Of a DNA stretch of 64,000 nucleotides, positions 19,034 to 27,482 are shown piece by piece. Positions within the stretch are counted from its first letter, which is position 1. The number at the start of each line of letters is the position of its first letter. This stretch comes from Anaerococcus octavius (GTDB lineage Bacteria; Bacillota; Clostridia; Tissierellales; Peptoniphilaceae). Both the position numbers and the translations under genes were made by a program. Location of the stretch: NCBI RefSeq assembly GCF_900445265.1, contig NZ_UFTA01000002.1, positions 1,674,001 through 1,738,000 of the forward strand, in the 5' to 3' direction. The notes under the pieces were generated by a model. It saw only the letters and a list, made by a program, of their open reading frames with translations, was not told the DNA's origin and searched no databases.

Positions 19034-19369
19034 TTGTATAAGTATTTTTTAAAAATTATAATAAAAAATCAGCCTATATATTAAGATGACCCCATAAAGT
19101 TTAATCTAATAGCAGAGTTAGTGTTAAAGCTTACTCTGCTATTTTTTTGTTCTTTTCCACCCCTAGGGCTGGGATTTTTTAAGAAGTAATCCTGCTTTAT
19201 CTTTGACTTATTAGCATATAGTAGAAAGGTTTTTTATAATTTATGTGGCATATGTACTAGCAATTTTTTATATATAATAGCAAGCAAATGCTAAGAGTAA
19301 TTATTAGTTGATTGAAGTTTTTCTTAAAGTACATGATTGTTTTATAAATACTTGCCAGATTCTACTATC
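19034..19369. other. Intergenic region with ars operon terminator
   Basis: Holds the terminator at 19108-19148 and a GC-rich mini-palindrome CCACCC-TAGGGCTGG followed by T6 near 19158-19180 that may be a second terminator. The rest is AT-rich and no gene was recognised. Confidence 0.5.
19108..19148 (+). terminator. Terminator of the ars operon
   Basis: 11-bp stem AATAGCAGAGT/ACTCTGCTATT with a 14-nt loop and T7. Confidence 0.85.
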
Positions 19370-20527
19370 TTATTCTCCCCAAAATTCTTTAGCTATTTCT
19401 TGGCCTTGGTCAATTTTTGCCCATTGCTCATCTACTGTAAGTTCATTTCCTTCATCACATGATGCAAAGCCGCATTGGTGGGATAAGTAGAGTCTATCTT
19501 TGTCTATTACCTCGCTTGCTTTTTCTAGGAGATCTAGGACTCTTTTTTCATCATCTAGGGTGTTTGTCTTACTTGATAAAAGTCCTAGGACTATTTCGTT
19601 GTCTTTGTCTTTGAATACTTCTAAAGCCTCGATAGATCCTGCTCTTTCGTCATCCCATTCTAGGTAGAACCTGTCGTAATGTTGCTTATCTAGGAATAGG
19701 TGGGCTATGGATTCGTAGCTTCCATCACTCATTGACCTTGATTCGTAGTTACCACGGCAGTTGTGGGCGTAAACTTTTAGTCCCAGATCGTGGCCGTAGT
19801 CTATAACTTCGTTGTTTAAGTCTATGAATTTGTGGGCTAGTTCTTCGTGGTGTTCTTGCTTTTGTTTGTCTGAAGTAAATGAGAAGTCGTTGTTATCATC
19901 AGAGAATAGCTCCCATAGGCAGTCATCAAGTTGAATGATTTCTCCGCCTGCTTCCTTGTATTCTTTGATAAAGTCCTTGTATGAAGCTACTAGGTCTTTG
20001 GCAAATTCTTCTTCTTTACCAGTATAATATCCATCATCTATGCCTATAAACAGTGTTAGCTCTCCATAGATATGGGATGGAGATGGGATAGTTAGCTTAG
20101 TTTGTGTATCCCCTGCAAGTTCTTTTAGTCTTTTGAAGTGGTCTATGAATGGGTGGTTTTTACCGTTTAGCTTATCTACTATTTTGATACCGATATCTTT
20201 TCTAGTTTCGTATTTTTCTTCTTTGCCATCCTTATCTCTAAAGAAATATCCATTATCTGCAATATATCTTTCTGCACCATTTAGTCCCCACACAAAGTCT
20301 AGGTGCCATAGGGATTTTGAAAATTCTCCATCAGTGATTTCTACAAGATCATGGTCTTTTTGTGCTTCTACTACTTCTTTTACTGCTTCATCTTCTGTTT
20401 CTTTGTATCCATCGAGATCTTCATAAAATGGATAGGTGATGTCTTCTCTTTTTCTTATTTCGTCTTTAAATTCTAATAGTTCCTTTGGTCTTAGTAACGA
20501 TCCTACTGTTAAAAATCTTTTGCTCAT
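19370..20527 (-). CDS. MetE-like (UROD/MetE fold) methyltransferase, cobalamin-independent methionine synthase family
   Basis: 385 aa, corresponding to the C-terminal catalytic half of MetE (the YxjG/YxjH type of stand-alone proteins). It opens with the family GSLLRP motif, has EITDGEF, QLDDCLWELF and the zinc-ligand type segments HNCRGN and SHQCGFASC near the C-terminus. It probably transfers a methyl group to homocysteine, but the methyl donor of these short forms is not established. The methionine-type T-box leader upstream fits a role in methionine supply. Confidence 0.85.
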   Translation of the reverse strand: MSKRFLTVGSLLRPKELLEFKDEIRKREDITYPFYEDLDGYKETEDEAVKEVVEAQKDHDLVEITDGEFSKSLWHLDFVWGLNGAERYIADNGYFFRDKDGKEEKYETRKDIGIKIVDKLNGKNHPFIDHFKRLKELAGDTQTKLTIPSPSHIYGELTLFIGIDDGYYTGKEEEFAKDLVASYKDFIKEYKEAGGEIIQLDDCLWELFSDDNNDFSFTSDKQKQEHHEELAHKFIDLNNEVIDYGHDLGLKVYAHNCRGNYESRSMSDGSYESIAHLFLDKQHYDRFYLEWDDERAGSIEALEVFKDKDNEIVLGLLSSKTNTLDDEKRVLDLLEKASEVIDKDRLYLSHQCGFASCDEGNELTVDEQWAKIDQGQEIAKEFWGE

Positions 20528-20580
20528 GGTTTGCTCCTTTATTTTTGTATTTTTAGAAATAAAACGCCTATGGCAAAATT

Positions 20581-20613
20581 AAAAAAGACCCCGTCCTTAT
20601 AAAGGACGAGGTC
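20581..20613 (-). terminator. T-box regulated terminator
   Basis: Minus-strand stem GACCTCGTCC/GGACGGGGTC with a TTTATA loop and T6. The 5' arm overlaps the end of the T-box sequence, as needed for switching. Confidence 0.88.
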
Positions 20614-20843
20614 TCTCGTGTTACCACCTTAATTTTATATCAATCTCACAATTAATAACTCATCAGGTACAAATTTATACCCTATCGCTGTAACGTGCGC
20701 ACACGGATTGTCTTAAATATTCGGACAACCAACTTAGAGGCCATTTTCAGTTTTTCTTTACACGACTATTCTCACCAACCATAGTCTCTCTGGGCTGCTC
20801 CAAAAAACTTACTTTTCTCATCAACATTTTTATTTCTTATTTT
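20582..20843 (-). ncRNA. T-box leader, methionine specifier
   Basis: On the minus strand the leader contains AGAGAG and GGTTGGTG (stem I motifs), then GAAAATGGCC where ATG (20742-20744) sits at the specifier position, and the T-box sequence AAGGTGGTAACACGAGAG (20613-20630), followed at once by a terminator hairpin. Uncharged tRNA-Met is expected to stabilise the antiterminator and switch on the MetE-like gene. Confidence 0.88.
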
Positions 20844-20844
20844 C

Positions 20845-20873
20845 ATTATAGGGGGTAGTTTTGGATTTGTCAA
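20845..20873 (-). promoter_or_regulatory. Sigma-A promoter of the T-box leader
   Basis: Minus-strand TTGACA (plus 20868-20873), 17-bp spacer, TATAAT (plus 20845-20850): both hexamers perfect. Confidence 0.9.
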
Positions 20874-20998
20874 ATATAATTTTTTGTTCTTCTTTAGCTT
20901 TGGAAAAGAATTTTACAACATGCTCTAGCAAAGCAAAAGCCAATTTCCTAAGCTAGAATAGTTATGGGTATTGGGGTCAATAGTTGATTTTTTATGAT

Positions 20999-21020
20999 AT
21001 AATCTAATCAATCAGATTAT
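20999..21020 (+). promoter_or_regulatory. Inverted repeat before the SdpI-like gene
   Basis: ATAATCT and AGATTAT separated by 8 bp, overlapping a TATAAT hexamer and lying directly upstream of the ribosome binding site. It could be an operator. Confidence 0.35.
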
Positions 21021-21032
21021 CAGGGGGTTTTT

Positions 21033-21413
21033 GTGTTTTTTACTATTTTGATGTATATATTGCCTGTGACTATGTTGTTCATTGGCTTGATGGAGCTTGT
21101 GCTGGCTAAGAAGTCTATTAGATTTATGGGTTTTAGGACTGATTTGTCTATGGCAAGTCCTGAAAATTGGGAGTTTGCCAATTCTTATTCTGGCAAGCTT
21201 TCTATTATATTTGGGGCTATCCTTTTGCTTATTACTATCATTGCTGACTTAAAACTTGATTTTGAGGCTTTGAGTGATGCTACTGTGCTATTGGTTGTCC
21301 TCATTGAACTGATGGCTCTTGCCTTGGTGACTTTCCTTACTAATCGTAAGCTACAAAAGTTTGTAGCGGAAAATGCTCACAGGGATAAATTTATTAAAAA
21401 TAATTACAAATAA
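21033..21413 (+). CDS. SdpI-like small membrane protein
   Basis: 126 aa with three hydrophobic segments and the core FMGFRTDLSMASPENWEFAN, close to the RTxxSxxxxxxWxxxN pattern of the SdpI/YhfL family (SdpI gives immunity to the SdpC toxin in Bacillus). The start is GTG behind AGGGGG. No toxin gene adjoins it, so an immunity role is not shown. It shares a bidirectional terminator with ahpF. Confidence 0.7.
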   Translation: MFFTILMYILPVTMLFIGLMELVLAKKSIRFMGFRTDLSMASPENWEFANSYSGKLSIIFGAILLLITIIADLKLDFEALSDATVLLVVLIELMALALVTFLTNRKLQKFVAENAHRDKFIKNNYK

Positions 21414-21440
21414 AAACCGGAAATCTTGCTTCCGGTTTTT
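21412..21440. terminator. Bidirectional terminator between SdpI-like gene and ahpF
   Basis: Perfect 11-bp stem AAAAACCGGAA/TTCCGGTTTTT, with a T run on both strands. Confidence 0.9.
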
Positions 21441-21452
21441 GTGAGGGTATTT

Positions 21453-23000
21453 TTAGTTTCTCATTAGATAGTTAAAGGCACCAAGGGCTGCTGTTGCACC
21501 GCTTCCTGCTGCTATTACTATTTGTTTAAAGAGGCTTGTTGTTGCATCTCCTGCAGCATATACACCTTCTAGACTTGTAGATCCGTCTGGGTTTACTTTT
21601 ATTTCTCCCCTATCTGTTAGTTCTACATCACTTTCTTCTAGCCATTCTGTATTTGGCACTAGACCTACTTGGATGAAGCAACCAGCAACATCTATGCTGT
21701 GTTCTTCGTTTGTTTCTCTATCTGTGTATTCTAGTCTTTCTAGTTTACTATCTCCATAGAGTCCTGTTGTTTGTGCGTTTTTGATAACTGTTACATTATC
21801 TAAGCTGTTTAGCTTATCTTGAAGGACTTGGTCTGCCTTAAGTTCTGGTAAGAATTCTAGAACTGTAACATGGTCTACCATTCCAGCAAGGTCAATTGCA
21901 GCTTCGATTCCTGAGTTTCCTCCACCGATTACTGCTACTGGTTTGCCCTTAAATAATGGTCCATCACAGTGGGTACAGTATGCTACACCCTTGTTTCTAA
22001 ATTCTGTCTCACCAGGGATACCAATTAGTCTCCATCTAGCACCTGTTGCTATTACAACTGTACGAGCTTTAAGAACTGCACCATTGTCAAGTTCTACTTC
22101 TACTAGTCTTAGGTCATTTGAAGAGTTTTCTGCTTCACGAACATCACTTGCTAGTGCTCCTGTCATCACATCTACTCCAAGTGCTGTAACTTGTTCATTC
22201 ATGTTTGCCATGAAGTCTGGACCTTCTGTGTATTTGAATCCTGGGATATTTTCTATACCAAGAGTTTCTACTACTTGTCCACCAAATTCGCTTGCAACAA
22301 GTCCTGTGCTTATACCCTTACGAGCTGCATAGATAGATGCTGTAGCTGCTGCTGGACCACCACCTATGATTAGGACATCGTAAGCTGCCTTATCAGAAAA
22401 GTCATCAGATGTTTTCTTTGATCCTATTAGTTCAAGAAGGGAATCCATAGTTTGTTTGCCACCTTCAAGGAATTCTCCTTCCTTAAAGATAGCTGGAACT
22501 GCTAGTACATCACGGCTTTCAGCTACATCTTGGAACATAGATCCTTCTATCATAGTGTGGTTGATATTTGGATTTAATACTGCCATAATGTTGAATGATT
22601 GAACTACTTCTGGGCAGTTGTGGCAAGAAAGTGAAACGATTGTTTCAAAATCTCCGCCATCGATTGACTCTATTCTTTTTTTAGTAGCCTCATCTACCTT
22701 TGGTTCTATACCACCTGCTTGAAGCATAGCTAGGGCAAATGATGCAAATTCGTGGCCTAGTGGCACTCCTGCAAAGACAATCCTACCGTGGTCAAAGTCA
22801 CCTTTTATTTCAAATGAAGGTGTGTAGGTCAATTCTTTTTCTTCTACTTTTATCTTATCTGATAATTCTGCTACTTCTTCTACAAATTCTCTTACTTTAT
22901 TAGAATTTTCATCTTGGCTAACAGAAAGCCCAATAGTGACTTCTGTTTTTAACATGTCAAGATATTGGGCTAACTGTTGCTTTAAATTATTTTCTAGCAT
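21453..23000 (-). CDS. ahpF: Alkyl hydroperoxide reductase subunit F
   Basis: 515 aa flavoprotein disulfide reductase that recycles AhpC with NAD(P)H. The N-terminal tandem-thioredoxin domain has the active pair Cys126/Cys129 (SCHNCP); the FAD domain starts with GGGPAAATAS near 213-222; the catalytic redox pair is CTHC (342-345), and the NADH-binding GGGNSGIEAA is present. It lies 22 bp downstream of ahpC, in the same operon, and is an important peroxide defence for an anaerobe. Confidence 0.97.
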   Translation of the reverse strand: MLENNLKQQLAQYLDMLKTEVTIGLSVSQDENSNKVREFVEEVAELSDKIKVEEKELTYTPSFEIKGDFDHGRIVFAGVPLGHEFASFALAMLQAGGIEPKVDEATKKRIESIDGGDFETIVSLSCHNCPEVVQSFNIMAVLNPNINHTMIEGSMFQDVAESRDVLAVPAIFKEGEFLEGGKQTMDSLLELIGSKKTSDDFSDKAAYDVLIIGGGPAAATASIYAARKGISTGLVASEFGGQVVETLGIENIPGFKYTEGPDFMANMNEQVTALGVDVMTGALASDVREAENSSNDLRLVEVELDNGAVLKARTVVIATGARWRLIGIPGETEFRNKGVAYCTHCDGPLFKGKPVAVIGGGNSGIEAAIDLAGMVDHVTVLEFLPELKADQVLQDKLNSLDNVTVIKNAQTTGLYGDSKLERLEYTDRETNEEHSIDVAGCFIQVGLVPNTEWLEESDVELTDRGEIKVNPDGSTSLEGVYAAGDATTSLFKQIVIAAGSGATAALGAFNYLMRN

Positions 23001-23022
23001 CTATTTAGTTTTCCTTTTTATC

Positions 23023-23592
23023 TTATAGTTTACCTACAAGGTCAAGACCTGGAGTTAGTACTTCATCGCCTTCTTCTTGCCATTTTGCAGGACAAGCTTC
23101 ACCTGGGTGTTCTGCAACATATTTAGCAGCTTTGATTTTATCAATATTTACAGCTGCTTTACGACCTATACCATCAGCGTTGATTTCTACTGTTTGGATA
23201 ATATTATCTGGATCTACCACAAATGTTGCTCTTAATGCTTTTCCTGAATCATCAAGGATATCTAATTCTCTTGCCAATTCTTTATTTGAGTCAGAAATCA
23301 TTGTGTATTGTAATTTGCTAATTCTTTCTGAATTATCATGCCAAGCTTTGTGGACAAAGTGTGTATCAACTGATACTGAGTAAACTTCTGCACCTAGGTC
23401 TTTTAAAGCTTCGTAGTTATCTTGCATATCTTCTAGTTCTGTTGGGCAAACAAAGGTAAAGTCTGCTGGGTAGAAGATAAGTACTTTCCAGTTTCCTTTT
23501 AGATTTTCGCTAGAAACTGTTGTAAATTCGTCTTTTGCTGGGTTGTATGCTTCAAGTTCAAATTCTGGTAGTGTTTTACCTATAAATGCCAT
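23023..23592 (-). CDS. ahpC: Alkyl hydroperoxide reductase subunit C (peroxiredoxin)
   Basis: 189 aa typical 2-Cys peroxiredoxin. Peroxidatic Cys49 in DFTFVCPTE and resolving Cys167 in GEACPAKW are both present, and both are ordinary TGC/TGT codons, not selenocysteine. It reduces hydrogen peroxide and organic peroxides using AhpF. It is the first gene of the ahpCF operon, with a PerR-box promoter upstream. Confidence 0.97.
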   Translation of the reverse strand: MAFIGKTLPEFELEAYNPAKDEFTTVSSENLKGNWKVLIFYPADFTFVCPTELEDMQDNYEALKDLGAEVYSVSVDTHFVHKAWHDNSERISKLQYTMISDSNKELARELDILDDSGKALRATFVVDPDNIIQTVEINADGIGRKAAVNIDKIKAAKYVAEHPGEACPAKWQEEGDEVLTPGLDLVGKL

Positions 23593-23649
23593 AAATGATT
23601 CTCCTTTTTAAATGCTATTTACTATAAAGTTACTAACCTTTATATGAAT

Positions 23650-23677
23650 ATTATAATCATTCTAATATAAAAGTCAA
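23650..23677 (-). promoter_or_regulatory. ahpC promoter with PerR box
   Basis: Minus-strand TTGACT (plus 23672-23677), 16-bp spacer and TATAAT (plus 23650-23655). The 15-mer at plus 23651-23665 (TTAGAATGATTATAA on the minus strand) fits the Bacillus PerR consensus TTAnAATnATTnTAA exactly and covers the -10, so peroxide-responsive repression is expected. Confidence 0.75.
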
Positions 23678-23955
23678 CATAAATTTATTGGTAATTGTAA
23701 TTTGCTTTCAGTAGATATATTACCCAAATACTAGAAAACTATTGATAAATATAAATCCTTGTTTTTAGCGAAAGATCTGTACAAAAGATTTTAAAAAATA
23801 TATACTTAATATAAGTATATATCTTAATTATAGTTGAATAAGAGTATTAAATATTTCGAATAATTATGATAAAATATTACCTAGTAAAAGCCTATAGTTT
23901 ATTTTGATAAATTGCTAAATTGATTAAAAAACATTGATTAAACAAATGAGGAATT

Positions 23956-24489
23956 ATGAAAAAAGTTAAAAAGACCAATGTATGTGTAAAAGCCATTGAG
24001 CTAGGAAAATGCAGTGATCTTGAAAAAGATCTTATTAAAATAGGATTAATTGTAAAGCACGATGGCTATTATGAAGTCTACTCGGCAGAAACGTCGACTT
24101 TTGGAGAGATCGCAAAGGATGGAGATTTTGTAAAAATTGATAAGGCAAATAATCCTTATCCAAACTCTCGTCAAAGATTTTTAAACTATCACAGGCACCG
24201 GGATGGTTATAATTATGAGCAGTTTCCACTTATTTTATGGAGCTGGCAGTATGGAGATGATGAGGATGATGTTATAAAATATTTGCTAGATAATGGCAAG
24301 CTTACAATAAATCCAGATTCTGATGTTGCCTTTTATAAGGCAGAATTATGGGAAACAACCCTGAGGGCCAAGAAAAATGACATTATACTAATATATAATG
24401 TCAAAAGAGCAGGAAAAGAAATTATAGATGTCGATTTTAACTTTATCGATAAAATCGAGTTTGACCAAACTTACGAATACATTAATTAA
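23956..24489 (+). CDS. Uncharacterised protein, first gene of a kinase-associated locus
   Basis: 177 aa, soluble and acidic, not recognised with confidence. The segment EIAKDGDFVKIDKANNPYPNS resembles the glycine-turn pattern of PGDYG-type domains, followed by an aromatic LILWSWQYGDDEDD. Starts after GAGGAATT. It lies 9 bp before a 560-aa unknown and upstream of a kinase-TPR pseudogene, so the three probably formed one operon. The 363-bp gap before it contains the ahpC promoter and an AT-rich stretch with no other gene. Confidence 0.6.
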   Translation: MKKVKKTNVCVKAIELGKCSDLEKDLIKIGLIVKHDGYYEVYSAETSTFGEIAKDGDFVKIDKANNPYPNSRQRFLNYHRHRDGYNYEQFPLILWSWQYGDDEDDVIKYLLDNGKLTINPDSDVAFYKAELWETTLRAKKNDIILIYNVKRAGKEIIDVDFNFIDKIEFDQTYEYIN

Positions 24490-24498
24490 GGGGCATAT

Positions 24499-26181
24499 AT
24501 GGAAAATACAATAGTTTCTGGAGAAACCATCATTATTGAAACTAATGAGTTTGAATGGCAAAAAAATATCAGTTCAGGTGAATATCTTGATATTGAATCT
24601 ATAGAAATTGGTGTAAATAACACTATTGCTCTAAGAAAAAAAATTCCTTTTTATAAGTATATATTAAACTATTTGCTCATTAGCTACTACAAAGAACTTG
24701 ACTTTAGCCAAGATAAAATAGGTGATAAGGCAGCAGAAATATTTACAGCTATAGAAAATGAAGACAAAAATCAAGATTTTGAAAAAATAGTAGATCTTGT
24801 AGTAGAACTTTTTAGGCAGAAAAATTTATATCCTCATGGAAGTAAAAGTGAGGTATATGGTTCTTTAGAATATGATAAAGATGATAGGAAAATTTGGAAA
24901 AAAACTCAAATTAGAAAAGATCTCAAAGCATCTATAATTAGTAGAGATAAGATGTTTATATATGGTTTTGGTCTAGGTATGAATTTATCAGAGCTAGAGG
25001 TTTTTCTGATGAAGGCTTTAGAAGAAACAGGGCTTAATATTTGGGATAAAAAAGAAGCCTTAATTTATATTGCCTTAAAACACTTTCCAGATAATCCTAT
25101 CAATTTTTTTATAAAAGCTCATCATATTTACCAAACAGGTGAGATACCTTTAGCAAAAATAGAAAAAAAAGATACAAATCTAAATACAACTATCTTGCAG
25201 AATTCTTTGGATGACTATCTAAATGAATATCGCAATATGCAAGAAGTAGATGATGAAGTTATTCAGAATATAATTTCCTACCACAAGGACTTGGTTAGCG
25301 AAAATACCAATAGAACTATAAAAAGCGAGTTTATTTCTACTTTTTATGATGTAGAAGAAAAGCTAGACTATGAGATAGCTGGATTTTCTAATGTAAAATA
25401 TGGCAATACTGATGATATGACACAAAATGCAGATTATTTTTCTAGGGGACCGGTAAAAATATTTTATAAGTCTGATGAGGATATAGTTATAGACAGAGAC
25501 AAGGCTTTTGTATTTAAGTCCGAAAAATCGGGAGAAAGTAAAATCTATTATCCAGAAAAAACCTATACATTAGAAAAAAATCCTCAAGGTGACCAAAAAG
25601 AAATTGTCCTAAGAAGTGATGATTACACCTACAAAGATGAAGTGCCAATCCTAGGATCTGGAGAAGAATATAGTGACTTTGTCTACCAAAATGATATAGC
25701 TGGCATTGAAAAAATAGAGCAAGATTCTATTTATATTTCAGAAAAGAAAATATCTTCAGTATTATCATATCTTTACAATGAAGATGCTATAATTTCAAAC
25801 GAAGATGTGACCTTGCCAGAAGAACAAATTAAGGCCTTGGACGACTTATTAAAAGAAACAAAAATTAAGCATGAAAATTTAAATGCTATTATAGAAAAGA
25901 ATAAAATATCACAAATTACTAGATCTAGATTAATTACCTTATATTTTTTAGACTTCGTTTTAGAAAATGAGGACATATGGTTTGATAAATTGTCTACTCC
26001 AGTCAAAAGAAAGAGAAATTATTTGATTTTTATGGACTATAAATTGAGAAATTCTAGGCTCTATGAATACAACATTTCAAATCCTTATGAAGAAACCTTA
26101 TTAAAACTAGTAGTTTACGATGAACCAATAGATGCTTTTCGTGACCTGTGGGCCAAGTATCTACTAAATATAGGAGATTAA
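24499..26181 (+). CDS. Uncharacterised 560-aa protein next to a kinase remnant
   Basis: Soluble protein with no signal peptide or TM segment. The N-terminal ~200 residues are helical and contain SRDKMFIYGFGLGMNLSELEVFLMKA, reminiscent of helical motifs (RDxLIxxxFxLxLxxxExxxLL) that accompany protein kinase/TPR signalling proteins in Firmicutes. The middle (about 290-430) is beta-rich, possibly FHA-like or a sandwich domain, but no family is recognised; the C-terminus is helical. GGGG precedes the ATG. The next reading frame, a decayed kinase, begins 6 bp after its stop. Confidence 0.55.
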   Translation: MENTIVSGETIIIETNEFEWQKNISSGEYLDIESIEIGVNNTIALRKKIPFYKYILNYLLISYYKELDFSQDKIGDKAAEIFTAIENEDKNQDFEKIVDLVVELFRQKNLYPHGSKSEVYGSLEYDKDDRKIWKKTQIRKDLKASIISRDKMFIYGFGLGMNLSELEVFLMKALEETGLNIWDKKEALIYIALKHFPDNPINFFIKAHHIYQTGEIPLAKIEKKDTNLNTTILQNSLDDYLNEYRNMQEVDDEVIQNIISYHKDLVSENTNRTIKSEFISTFYDVEEKLDYEIAGFSNVKYGNTDDMTQNADYFSRGPVKIFYKSDEDIVIDRDKAFVFKSEKSGESKIYYPEKTYTLEKNPQGDQKEIVLRSDDYTYKDEVPILGSGEEYSDFVYQNDIAGIEKIEQDSIYISEKKISSVLSYLYNEDAIISNEDVTLPEEQIKALDDLLKETKIKHENLNAIIEKNKISQITRSRLITLYFLDFVLENEDIWFDKLSTPVKRKRNYLIFMDYKLRNSRLYEYNISNPYEETLLKLVVYDEPIDAFRDLWAKYLLNIGD

Positions 26182-26187
26182 AAAGAA

Positions 26188-27103
26188 ATGAAAAATTTCA
26201 AGACTCAAGAAGAATATATCAGTTATATAAAAGAAAATGATCACAAAAGATCCTCCCTATCAGAAGAAAAATACAAATAAAAAATGATAGAGGAGAGCTA
26301 AAATACCAGATAGAAGTTGGAAAACTTGTTGGGGCTGGTGCATCCTGCTTAGCCTATGAAGTTATAGTAGATGACTTTTATCCTCCAAAGAAAAATATGA
26401 TTTTAAAAGAATTTTTCCCAAATTATAAACAAGAGGAAATAACAGGAACAAGAGACAATAATAATCCTATAAACTTACATTTGATAATATAGGCAATTTA
26501 TATGCAGATTGGAAAATAGACCAGGTCTATGAATTTTATAATAAAGCTATGGTGAAAACTTAGCTACTTGTTATACAAATTTAGCTAATCTCTATTTTAT
26601 GCTATAAATATGCATAAGGAATTGATAAAAAAATATAACGATGATGATAATATTGAGAAATTATTAATTATTTTTAATAACTTAGCCTGCCAGCAAGTAG
26701 ACTTAAACTATAGCTTAGAAAAACAGAAGACTTATATTTGGAAGTTATAGAATTAATCAAAATTTTAAAAGATCCTTATAAAAAGCACAAGAAAACTGCT
26801 ATAATCTACAATAATTTAGCCAATCTATATTTGATTAAAAATAAAAATTATGCCTTATGCGAAGATTGATATTTAAAATCTATAGATCTAACTAGATGGG
26901 TTATAAATTACCACAATTCAGTATAAAATAAAGAAAGACTTATGATAACATACAATAATCTAGCAGAGCTCTATAGGTTATGGGGTAAGGAAGAAAAAGC
27001 AAAAGAGTACCTATACCTAACTGTAAAAACAGCTCAAGCCATAGATTATAAAAACAACAAAGAAAATATTAATAAATTCATATATAAGCATGAAAATTTC
27101 TAA
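26188..27103 (+). pseudogene. Decayed protein kinase-TPR gene
   Basis: Broken coding sequence. The first frame gives 30 residues and stops at 26278; a one-base shift in an A run restores a Ser/Thr kinase N-lobe: glycine-rich loop VGAGASCLAYEV (near 26319-26355) and the ATP-lysine motif ILKEFFP (near 26400). The whole catalytic loop (HRD, DFG) is missing: after about 26480 the sequence passes straight into several out-of-frame TPR units, each with the (Y)NNLAxLY core (near 26580, 26677, 26810, 26950). The last, open to 27103, ends in KEYLYLTVKTAQA. At least four frame breaks and one large internal deletion are needed. Confidence 0.8.
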
Positions 27104-27187
27104 AACAATGTCAGATAGATTTTTCTAGCATTTTTTGCAATAAATGATAACCTATCCTAAGTCAATAAAACTTAACAAAATAATTTA

Positions 27188-27230
27188 ACCAGATTAAGAA
27201 AAATCTTACTTCTTAGTCTGGTGTTTTTTT
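27188..27230 (+). terminator. Terminator after the kinase-TPR remnant
   Basis: Stem ACCAGAtTAAGAA with TTCTTAgTCTGGT, followed by T7. Confidence 0.8.
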
Positions 27231-27272
27231 GTCTAAAACAAAGTATTTAAGGTATTTATTAGTAAAAAATAA

Positions 27273-27318
27273 TAAGTGAATTTCAAAAAAAACTAAGCTC
27301 TTAGTCCCCTTTTATAAT
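27273..27318 (+). promoter_or_regulatory. Upstream copy of duplicated promoter element (CAP lipoprotein)
   Basis: AAGTGAATTTC followed by an A8 tract and AAGCT, with TATAAT at 27313-27318. GTGAATTTC begins exactly 37 bp before TATAAT, as in the second copy. Confidence 0.6.
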
Positions 27319-27368
27319 GTAATTAAGATAAAGGTGATAGGAATTATAGCATAAGCTAAGAAATAAAA

Positions 27369-27413
27369 AAGTGAATTTCAAAAAAAATTGAGCTACAAAT
27401 TGCCACCTATAAT
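27369..27413 (+). promoter_or_regulatory. Downstream copy of duplicated promoter element (CAP lipoprotein)
   Basis: AAGTGAATTTC followed by an A9 tract and GAGCT, with TATAAT at 27408-27413. The copies lie 95 bp apart and keep the same box-to-(-10) distance of 37 bp. Confidence 0.6.
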
Positions 27414-27482
27414 ATAGACATAATAAAGAACAAAAAAACAAAACAAAAACATAAACAAAAATTTTATTGAAAGGGGATTACG

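Noticed and set aside
19308..19490. Short plus-strand frame overlapping the MetE-like gene end
   Set aside because: Antisense shadow of the MetE-like coding sequence, poor start context.
21033..21413. SdpI-like protein as part of a toxin-immunity pair
   Set aside because: No SdpC- or other toxin-like gene adjoins it; the neighbours are metabolic and peroxide-defence genes.
23023..23592. Selenocysteine in AhpC
   Set aside because: Both redox positions are ordinary Cys codons and no in-frame TGA is present.
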